Assembly (NCBI GenBank): GCA_039208045.1
Contig: JBCCRH010000356.1
Location: 1 to 6,571 of the forward strand
Source of the DNA: JBCCRH01 sp039208045
GTDB taxonomy: Bacteria > Bacteroidota > Bacteroidia > Chitinophagales > Saprospiraceae
Direction: 5' to 3'
DNA: 6,571 nucleotides
Shown here: in pieces, positions 1 to 5,226 of the stretch
Layout of the letters: every line of letters starts with the position of its first letter
Position numbering within the stretch: the first letter of the stretch is position 1
Notes under the pieces: model-generated
What the model was told of the DNA's origin: nothing
The model's database searches: none
What the model saw: only the letters and a program-made list of their open reading frames with translations
Position numbers and translations under genes: made by a program

Positions 1-1
1 G

Positions 2-478
2 CAATTGTCTGGGAAAGCTGCGGGTACCATACATCGACGCTTTCTGGAGCTCTTTCCTGATGGCTATCCGCATCCCGATACGATCCAGACTTTTGAGCTG
101 GCTGACCTGAGAGCGGTTGGGCTTTCTCGCCAAAAAGCTTCCTACATTCAGAATGTAGCAGAGTATTTCTTGGAGCATAAACTGCTAGATAGAGACTGGA
201 CGACTGCATCTGACGAAGCCATTCTCAAAGAATTGACCGCTATAAAAGGGGTTGGCAAATGGACGGTACAAATGATACTAATGTTCACTCTACAACGCAA
301 AGATGTATTTCCAGTAGATGACCTAGGCATCCAACAGGCCATTCAATTGCTATTCGGTTTAGAGGAACTAAAAGGCCGCGAGCTCAAAAAGAAGATGCAG
401 GAAGTAGCAGCGCCTTGGCGTCCTTATCGCACCGTAGCTAGCTTGTACTTATGGCGCTGGAAGGATGCAAAAAAGTGA
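2..478 (+). CDS. DNA-3-methyladenine glycosylase II (AlkA-like, HhH-GPD), 5' partial
   Basis: Base-excision-repair glycosylase that removes alkylated bases (3-methyladenine type) from DNA in the cytoplasm. The reading frame is open to the left edge; its first visible residues, QLSGKAAGTI, resemble the conserved 'QQxSxxAAxTI' stretch inside AlkA proteins, so the true start lies upstream and the TTG at 5 is internal. Counting from that TTG, the helix-hairpin-helix is at about residues 78-89 (IKGVGKWTV), followed by VFPVDDLGIQ, where the second Asp (about residue 106) aligns with the catalytic Asp238 of E. coli AlkA. The C-terminal PWRPYRTVASLYLWRW matches AlkA's PWRSYALLHIW segment. About 157 residues are present; single-domain relatives are roughly 200 aa, so some 45-55 N-terminal residues are probably missing. 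It ends within a few bases of the next gene, suggesting co-transcription. Family certain; exact substrate range inferred. Confidence 0.9.
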   Translation, partial: QLSGKAAGTIHRRFLELFPDGYPHPDTIQTFELADLRAVGLSRQKASYIQNVAEYFLEHKLLDRDWTTASDEAILKELTAIKGVGKWTVQMILMFTLQRKDVFPVDDLGIQQAIQLLFGLEELKGRELKKKMQEVAAPWRPYRTVASLYLWRWKDAKK

Positions 479-482
479 ATCA

Positions 483-1442
483 ATGAAGCAACGAATCATT
501 GGAAAATATCAGGGTAGTACCAAGGGGCCACTACTCATCTGTTTGGGTAGTATGCATGGCAACGAACCTGCTGGGGTGCAGGCCTTAGATATTTTATTTA
601 AAATGCTGGAGGTAGAACCCATCACGAATCCCGCTTTTCGATTTTGTGGCTGTATTCTTGGTTTACGCGGTAATTTGCAAGCAATTGCCGAAGGCAAACG
701 GTTTATTGAAAAATACCTCAACCGCCAGTGGACACCAGATAATATTGCTCGTATCAAAGCTTCTCCCAAATATGAATTACAGGCAGAAGACCTGGAAGTG
801 AGAGCACTCATTGATCTTATCGAAGCAGAAATAGCCGCCTACCAGCCTGAAAAAATTGTCCTCCTCGACCTACATACCACCACTGCTTTCGGAGGTATTT
901 TTTCTATTGCCACTAACGATCCAGAAAGTGAACGCATTGGTGTAGAACTCCACGCCCCCGTCATCAAAGGCTTACTAGATGGGATACAAGGCACGACTTT
1001 GCATTATTTTACCACCAAAAATATTGGAATAGAAACCGTAGGTGTATGTTTTGAATCAGGCCAACACTACGAGCCCCTATCAGTTAACCGAGCCATTGCA
1101 GCCATCATCAATTGTATGCGCACCATCGGCTGTGTAGATGCTGCGCATGTCGAGAATCGGCATGATCAATTATTGATAGATTTCTCTGCGGACTTACCCA
1201 AAGTAGCTACGCTTATCATGTGCCACTCTATCCAATCTGGCGATCATTTTCAGATGGAGCCTAATTATGAAAACTTTCAAGCAGTGCAAGAAGGAGAACT
1301 GCTAGCCACCGATCGAAATGGCCCTATCCGAGCAGTGACGGATAGTCGTATCCTTATGCCACTGTATCAAAAGCAAGGCGATGATGGTTTTTTTTTGATT
1401 AAAGAAGTACTTGCTTCCGAAGCACAAAACACGTATTTTTGA
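483..1442 (+). CDS. Succinylglutamate desuccinylase/aspartoacylase (AstE/AspA) family zinc deacylase
   Basis: Zinc-dependent hydrolase of the AstE/AspA branch of the M14 carboxypeptidase-like fold, which cleaves the amide of N-acyl amino acids. The substrate cannot be read here and no arginine-succinyltransferase genes are nearby. Counting from the ATG at 483 (319 aa), zinc ligands are H25 and E28 (GSMHGNEPAG) and H131 (LLDLHTTT); the likely catalytic base is E191 (CFESGQH). Substrate-site Arg and Asn-Arg are R73 and N80-R81 (KRFIEKYLNR). The family's usual DLNR reads YLNR here, so the Asp position is Tyr. A second possible ATG at 465 adds six residues and overlaps the glycosylase gene by 14 bp. 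I prefer 483 because it starts 4 bp after that gene's stop and the extra residues look like read-through; neither has a well-placed Shine-Dalgarno. A run of nine T lies 14 codons before the stop. Confidence 0.88.
   Translation: MKQRIIGKYQGSTKGPLLICLGSMHGNEPAGVQALDILFKMLEVEPITNPAFRFCGCILGLRGNLQAIAEGKRFIEKYLNRQWTPDNIARIKASPKYELQAEDLEVRALIDLIEAEIAAYQPEKIVLLDLHTTTAFGGIFSIATNDPESERIGVELHAPVIKGLLDGIQGTTLHYFTTKNIGIETVGVCFESGQHYEPLSVNRAIAAIINCMRTIGCVDAAHVENRHDQLLIDFSADLPKVATLIMCHSIQSGDHFQMEPNYENFQAVQEGELLATDRNGPIRAVTDSRILMPLYQKQGDDGFFLIKEVLASEAQNTYF
1411..1441 (+). promoter_or_regulatory. Candidate Bacteroidota-type promoter for the toxin-antitoxin operon
   Basis: TTG at 1411-1413 and TATTTTTG at 1434-1441 are separated by 20 nt. 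The second is a full match to the Bacteroidota -7 element TAnnTTTG, and the spacing fits the phylum's -33/-7 arrangement. It lies within the last codons of the deacylase gene and overlaps its TGA. Transcription would start near 1446-1450, about 15 nt before the antitoxin ATG. The match is seen directly; activity is inferred. Confidence 0.5.
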
Positions 1443-1459
1443 ATTACATAAACACGTGT
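1427..1459 (+). promoter_or_regulatory. Candidate antitoxin operator: direct repeats AAACACGT plus palindrome ACACGTGT
   Basis: AAACACGT occurs at 1427-1434 and again at 1450-1457, exactly 23 bp apart (about two helical turns), on either side of the candidate -7 element. The second copy contains the perfect 8-bp palindrome ACACGTGT (1452-1459), 3 bp before the antitoxin ATG at 1463. Ribbon-helix-helix antitoxins usually repress their own operon by binding short repeats like these near the promoter. Binding itself is inference. Confidence 0.4.
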
Positions 1460-1462
1460 AAC

Positions 1463-1744
1463 ATGTCTACTAAATTAACACTCACGCTCGATAAAAATGT
1501 TATTGAACAGGCAAAGCAATACGCCAAAAATGAAGGCCGTAGCTTATCAAACCTAATAGAGGACTACCTGAAAGTTTTGATCACCTCAGCTAATCAAGAA
1601 GAAGAAGAATTCCAATTTTCGCCAATCGTTAGCTCTCTTAAAGGTGCTATTAAGTTAGAACCTGACCAAGTAGAGCACTTTAATTATAAAGAAGTATTAG
1701 AACAAGAGTTACTTGATCGATATAATGTGACAGCGTCTGAATGA
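1463..1744 (+). CDS. Ribbon-helix-helix antitoxin (DUF6364-like)
   Basis: Probable antitoxin that neutralises the adjacent PIN toxin and represses its own operon. The ATG at 1463 gives 93 aa; a TTG at 1439 in the same frame would add eight poorly matching residues and overlap the previous stop. Residues 3-9 (TKLTLTL) form the DNA-contacting beta strand and about 10-40 the two helices (DKNVIEQAKQYAKNEGRSLSNLIEDYL), the classic RHH pattern, with GRSLSNLIEDY resembling DUF6364 members. Residues about 45-93 are acidic (EEEEF) and probably wrap the toxin. Its TGA overlaps the toxin ATG (ATGA at 1741-1744), the usual sign of translational coupling. Lines sampled here are 30-38% GC against about 50-55% in flanking genes, consistent with acquisition by transfer. 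The family name is from recognition; the pairing is strongly supported by context. Confidence 0.86.
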   Translation: MSTKLTLTLDKNVIEQAKQYAKNEGRSLSNLIEDYLKVLITSANQEEEEFQFSPIVSSLKGAIKLEPDQVEHFNYKEVLEQELLDRYNVTASE

Positions 1745-2166
1745 AAAATGTATTTGTCGATACGGATGTCTTAATCGATTTTCTAATTGATCGAGAACCC
1801 TTCGCTACCGAAGCTGCAAAGATTCTCACCTATGCAGAAAAAGGCTTAGTTAACTGCCATATTTCCTCTATGTGCTTCAGTAACATCTTCTATATCACCA
1901 GGAAAGTTCATGGTAAAAAAGAGGCCTTAGCCCTGATTAAGAGACTAGAAACAGTAGTTGAGACATTAACGGTAGATAAGAATACTATTCGGCAAGCGCT
2001 CGTTTCTAATTTTTCAGACTTTGAAGATGCTATCCAGAATTACTGTGCAAAGCAAGAAGGCTTGGGCATAATTATCACTAGAAATATAAAGGACTTTTCA
2101 AAAAGCGAGCTTTCCATTTACACCCCAGAAAGTTACTTAAAGGCAATAGAAAAGAATTTAAAGTAA
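1741..2166 (+). CDS. PIN-domain ribonuclease toxin (PIN_3, VapC-like)
   Basis: Toxin of the type II pair: a metal-dependent PIN-fold RNase expected to cleave cellular RNA when the antitoxin is lost. At 141 aa it is full length. Acidic residues: D7 and D9 in FVDTDVLIDFL, then DFEDAIQ (D93, E95, D96), and the late motif ITRNIKDF (T113, R114, N115, D118), followed by TPESYL as in PF13470 proteins. The position that carries a conserved Glu in many VapC proteins falls in ISSMCFSNIFYITRK, where N48 stands instead; I recall similar Asn-containing versions as common in this Bacteroidota subfamily, so it is not evidence of inactivity. It shares ATGA with the antitoxin stop. Its end is only 9 bp from the convergent ABC transporter gene, with no obvious terminator between. 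The RNA target cannot be read from sequence. Confidence 0.92.
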   Translation: MKNVFVDTDVLIDFLIDREPFATEAAKILTYAEKGLVNCHISSMCFSNIFYITRKVHGKKEALALIKRLETVVETLTVDKNTIRQALVSNFSDFEDAIQNYCAKQEGLGIIITRNIKDFSKSELSIYTPESYLKAIEKNLK

Positions 2167-2175
2167 GCTTGGCTA

Positions 2176-3954
2176 TCATTCTCCAGACACTTCCTCTACT
2201 GTCTCCAAGAACTGCATATCATACAGCTTCCGGTAATGCCCGTCTTCTATTTGCAACAGCTCCTCATGCGAGCCGAACTCTTGAATTTCTCCCTTTTGCA
2301 ATACCAAGATATTATCCGCGTGGCGGATAGTAGACAGACGGTGAGCTATAATGAAAGAAGTGCGCTTTGCAATTAGCTTTTCGATAGCGTATTGGATCAC
2401 TGACTCCGTTTCTGGATCAACAGAGGAGGTCGCCTCATCAAGGATGAGTATATCCGGATTGATCACTAATGCTCTCACAAAGGAGACCAACTGGCGTTGC
2501 CCCATCGATAAAGTCGCTCCGCGCTCCATTACCTGATATTCATAACCACCTGGCAAGCGCATGATGAACTCATGTGCCCCAATCAGCTTCGCTGCTTCGA
2601 TCACTTCTTCTCGCGTGATAGAAGTATCTCTGAGTGTAATGTTCTCTAATACCGTACCCGAAAATAGGAAAACATCTTGTAGTACCATGGCTACCCGCTC
2701 GCGCAAAGCAAAGAGCTCGTATTCTTTAATATCGCGACCATCGATACGAATACTCCCTTTTTGCGTTTCGTAGAAACGATTTAGAATATTAATGATGGTC
2801 GTTTTTCCAGAACCTGTACTTCCAACAATGGCCAAGGTCTCCCCTGCATTGACTTTAAAGCTTAAATCTTTCAGCACGTAATCTACTCCATTATACGCAA
2901 ACCAAACCTTTTCAAAATCCACAGCTCCTTTTAGGCGCTCAGGCTTGATCGTGCCTTTATTTTCGATCATATCCGTGCGATCTAGCACCTTAAATACCCG
3001 CTCAGAAGCCACCAAACCCATTTGCAGGGTATTAAATTTATCGGCCAACATCCGTATCGGGCGAAATAGCATATTTAGGAATACCGGAAAAGCAACTAAG
3101 GCCCCTAGGGTAACCCCACCCGCCATAAGCGCGTCTCGCGCACCCCACCACACCATCAACCCGAGCGAAGCAGCAGCAATAATGTCTACCACAGGAAAAA
3201 ATATAGCATAGTACAGAATTGAGTTGAGGTTCGCCTGCGTATACTCTTTATTGATCGCTTTGAACTTGTCCATCTCCTGCTGCTCGGCATTGAAGATTTG
3301 TACAATCCGCATCCCTGTAATGCGTTCTTGCAGAAAAGCATTCATCTTTGAGATCTGCGTACGTACGATCTGGTAAGCTTGCTTTACTTTCTCTTTAAAA
3401 ATGTATGAAGCCACGATCAAAAAAGGCATAGTGGTCAGGCAGATCAGCGTCAGTTTCCAACTTGTGTAAAACATCACGCCTAGCACCGCAAAAAGCGTTA
3501 GCAAATCTGCAATAATCGTGATTGCCCCTTGTGTGAATACTGTGTTAATGGTCTCTATATCGTTGATCGTACGAGTAGTAGAAGTACCGATAGGGGTACG
3601 ATCAAAGTAGGTTAAGCGTAGGCTTGTAATATGCTTGAATACGCGCACCCGCAAATCGCGGATAACGGACTGCCCCAACCAATTGGTCGAATAGATGAAC
3701 AAATAACGTAGAATCGCTTCCAAGAATAGCACCCCACAAAAGATAACTGCCATGTACGAAAGCCCAGATAGGTCATTCACAAAGATGTACTCGTCTACCA
3801 TTACCTTGACTAGATAAGGCCTCAGCGTAGCAACCGGCGCTAATACTATTGCTAAGATTGCCGCAAAGATGAAAATGCCGCGATAGGGCAGTGCTAAGCG
3901 CAGTACGCGTCCCAATAAAAAAAAGTCAATGTTGTTTTTGTCGAGTGAGGCCAT
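2176..3954 (-). CDS. ABC exporter half-transporter, fused permease and ATPase (MsbA/MdlB type)
   Basis: Inner-membrane exporter subunit of 592 aa, the usual length for the family, expected to act as a dimer; the substrate (lipid, drug or peptide) cannot be told. Residues about 20-310 are the transmembrane domain, with hydrophobic helices near 24-44, 66-86, 143-165, 168-186, 248-270 and 280-300. The nucleotide-binding domain spans about 344-580: A-loop Y354, Walker A GSTGSGKTT (378-386), Q-loop Q426, signature LSMGQ (482-486), Walker B ILILDE with catalytic E507, D-loop SSVD (510-513), and H-loop H538 (IIAHRLST). All catalytic residues are present, so a working homodimer is possible. The signature has Met for the first Gly of LSGGQ; LSxGQ variants are known in MdlB-like exporters. 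It starts 72 bp after radC; AGGA about 14 nt before the ATG is a poor Shine-Dalgarno. Codons 11-13 include a run of eight T (coding strand). Confidence 0.95.
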   Translation of the reverse strand: MASLDKNNIDFFLLGRVLRLALPYRGIFIFAAILAIVLAPVATLRPYLVKVMVDEYIFVNDLSGLSYMAVIFCGVLFLEAILRYLFIYSTNWLGQSVIRDLRVRVFKHITSLRLTYFDRTPIGTSTTRTINDIETINTVFTQGAITIIADLLTLFAVLGVMFYTSWKLTLICLTTMPFLIVASYIFKEKVKQAYQIVRTQISKMNAFLQERITGMRIVQIFNAEQQEMDKFKAINKEYTQANLNSILYYAIFFPVVDIIAAASLGLMVWWGARDALMAGGVTLGALVAFPVFLNMLFRPIRMLADKFNTLQMGLVASERVFKVLDRTDMIENKGTIKPERLKGAVDFEKVWFAYNGVDYVLKDLSFKVNAGETLAIVGSTGSGKTTIINILNRFYETQKGSIRIDGRDIKEYELFALRERVAMVLQDVFLFSGTVLENITLRDTSITREEVIEAAKLIGAHEFIMRLPGGYEYQVMERGATLSMGQRQLVSFVRALVINPDILILDEATSSVDPETESVIQYAIEKLIAKRTSFIIAHRLSTIRHADNILVLQKGEIQEFGSHEELLQIEDGHYRKLYDMQFLETVEEVSGE

Positions 3955-4026
3955 ATGCTATTTCTGTCCTATTGTACGTTTGGATGCTCTTACGAAAACG
4001 CAGGATCAGTAATATAGTTTTAGCAA

Positions 4027-4728
4027 TTACAGTTTCCCCTCGTCTGCAAAGCTGTAATATCCCTTCTCACTGATAATCAGATGGTCAATCACATTGATGT
4101 CTAGCGTCTGACCAGCAGCCTTTAGTTTTTTGGTTAAATCAATATCTGCTTGGCTCGGATTGAGGTTGCCGCTGGGATGATTGTGAGTCAAAATAATCGT
4201 ACAGGCTTGCCCCTCTATGGCCTTACGAAATACTACGCGTGCATCCACTACGGTCCCGGTAATACCCCCGCTACTAACACGCAAGCGCGACAACACCCGA
4301 TTCGCACGGTTAAGCAGTAATAGCCAAAATTCTTCGTGGGGCAAATCCATCAGTAAGGGGGCAATGACGTTAAAGGCATCTGAGCTACTTTTTATCTGCG
4401 GCCGTTCCCGCACATCCGTCAGTTGCCGACGGCGCCCCAGCTCTAGTGCGGCAGCTATGGTAACCGCTTTGGCCGGGCCGATACCTTTGAATTGCGTCAA
4501 TTGCGCAATGCTTTGTTTGCCCAATTCGTGCAAGTCATGCTCTACTGCTTTGAGAATGCGCTGTGCGAGGTGTAAGGCCGATTCTTCCGTAGTACCACTT
4601 CCGATGAGGATAGCTAGTAGTTCTGCCTTGGAGAGTTGCTGCCGGCCGGTGTGTAGCAACTTTTCGCGCGGGCGGTCTGCTTCTGCCCAGGCTTTTATGC
4701 TGAGATTTTCATTTGGATATTGAGTCAT
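4027..4728 (-). CDS. radC: RadC family JAB/JAMM domain protein (DUF2466)
   Basis: Complete 233-aa member of the RadC family, cytoplasmic. The name comes from an old link to DNA repair in E. coli that was later withdrawn; the real role is unsettled, and the fold predicts a metal-dependent protease/isopeptidase-like site. Residues about 30-100 are a UPF0758-type N-terminal region with a helix-hairpin-helix (FKGIGPAKAVTIAAALELGRR, 80-100) that could bind DNA. The JAMM site is intact: E132 (LPHEEFW), then THNHPSGNLNPSQAD with H182, H184, S192 and D195 in the exact HxH-x7-S-x2-D spacing. It ends with YYSFADEG, as usual. The ATG at 4728 is the natural start, giving the standard REKLL segment at 21-25; no clear Shine-Dalgarno precedes it. 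It lies between DUF3276 and the ABC gene on the same strand, and a strong hairpin sits just before it. Confidence 0.97.
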   Translation of the reverse strand: MTQYPNENLSIKAWAEADRPREKLLHTGRQQLSKAELLAILIGSGTTEESALHLAQRILKAVEHDLHELGKQSIAQLTQFKGIGPAKAVTIAAALELGRRRQLTDVRERPQIKSSSDAFNVIAPLLMDLPHEEFWLLLLNRANRVLSRLRVSSGGITGTVVDARVVFRKAIEGQACTIILTHNHPSGNLNPSQADIDLTKKLKAAGQTLDINVIDHLIISEKGYYSFADEGKL

Positions 4729-4743
4729 TAAATTGAGATTTGA

Positions 4744-4779
4744 GGGCGTTGCCCGGCTCTACAGGCCAGGGCAACGTCC
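4744..4779. repeat. GC-rich inverted repeat (REP-like hairpin) between DUF3276 gene and radC
   Basis: GGGCGTTGCCC (4744-4754) pairs with GGGCAACGTCC (4769-4779) over 11 bp with one G-T wobble. The stem continues with GGC (4755-4757) against GCC (4765-4767) past one bulged A (4768), closing a 7-nt loop TCTACAG. On the minus strand, the direction of both flanking genes, no T tract follows, so it is not a canonical intrinsic terminator there. On the plus strand only ATTTT follows and no plus-strand gene ends here. Its form suggests a repetitive extragenic palindrome or an mRNA-stabilising or attenuating hairpin; one copy cannot settle which. Confidence 0.7.
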
Positions 4780-4791
4780 ATTTTAGGGGAA

Positions 4792-5028
4792 TTAAGCACT
4801 TTGAGTATCTAGCTCGTATTGAGCTACCATCTTCTGAAGTACCTCCCCAAACTTCACTACATCGTCTTCAAAGACGAAGATGCAATCACGCTGGAACTCC
4901 CCTTCCTTGTCTTTGTAACTTTGCTTTACCGTCAGATAATTGGCGCCATTCCTAGCCTCTCGCAAGTCAAAAAAATAGGTGCGACTGCTGCCGTCTAGGC
5001 GTTCTGAAACTTTTGCTTCTTTTCTCAT
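4792..5028 (-). CDS. DUF3276 PUR-alpha-like nucleic-acid-binding protein
   Basis: Small cytoplasmic protein of the DUF3276/PUR family, a fold that binds single-stranded DNA or RNA (Borrelia BpuR is a characterised relative); its role in Bacteroidota is not established. The ATG at 5028 gives 78 aa; a TTG at 5034 would add only two residues, so ATG is preferred. The core pattern is visible: SSRTYFFDLREARNGANYLTV at 14-34 (two beta strands), then CIFVFEDDVVKFGEVLQKMV at about 49-68 (strand plus C-terminal helix). It is shorter than many DUF3276 proteins (about 100-130 aa as I recall), lacking N- and C-terminal tails but keeping one full PUR repeat. Upstream is A-rich without a Shine-Dalgarno, common in this phylum. 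It is divergent from the CotH gene and precedes radC by 63 bp containing the hairpin. Confidence 0.88.
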   Translation of the reverse strand: MRKEAKVSERLDGSSRTYFFDLREARNGANYLTVKQSYKDKEGEFQRDCIFVFEDDVVKFGEVLQKMVAQYELDTQSA

Positions 5029-5226
5029 TTTCAAATGGATTTTTGATTGTAAAAAATAAAACTATCAGCTTAAAGACGTGAAAGGCTCCAAATTCCATAA
5101 CGCCAAGCACACTTTTTTTAAAAAAATTTCAAGCTGAACGCGCTTATCATGTACAAAGTGCCCGAAAACACTTTACTTTGTGGAAGATATAATCCCAAGC
5201 AACTGCTTATAAATATTTGAAAACTA
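5029..5226. other. Divergent AT-rich intergenic region between DUF3276 and CotH genes
   Basis: This 198-bp stretch must hold the start signals of both divergent genes. Seen in it: a perfect 14-bp palindrome of seven T then seven A (5113-5126), likely bent or easily melted DNA; a small inverted repeat AAAGTG (5155-5160) and CACTTT (5169-5174); and TTACTTTG (5173-5180), one mismatch from TAnnTTTG but with no matching TTG about 20 nt upstream. I could not assign a promoter with confidence to either side. No open frame of note is present. Confidence 0.4.

Noticed and set aside
2101..2113. Possible minus-strand terminator (AAAGC/GCTTT followed by T) for the ABC gene inside the toxin gene
   Set aside because: The loop would be only 2 nt, and the stem is short and AT-rich; it is better explained as toxin coding sequence.
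4217..4723. 168-codon plus-strand open frame opposite radC
   Set aside because: It lies entirely antisense to the well-supported RadC gene and its protein is low-complexity Ser/Arg/Cys-rich without a known domain; a shadow frame.
4027..4728. RadC as evidence of a DNA-repair or mobile-element anti-restriction island
   Set aside because: The repair role was withdrawn, the gene is a widespread chromosomal one, and no integrase, phage or plasmid gene is nearby.
1741..5028. A defence island built from the toxin-antitoxin pair, RadC and the ABC transporter
   Set aside because: The genes lie on opposite strands with different composition, and no other defence genes are present; adjacency alone does not support a joint system.
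5065..5137. Inverted repeat TCAGCTT (5065-5071) and AAGCTGA (5131-5137)
   Set aside because: Seven bases separated by about 60 nt in AT-rich DNA is within chance, with no link to a promoter or gene start.
5173..5180. TTACTTTG as a -7 promoter element for the CotH gene
   Set aside because: One mismatch to TAnnTTTG and no TTG about 20 nt upstream, so it is not listed as a promoter.
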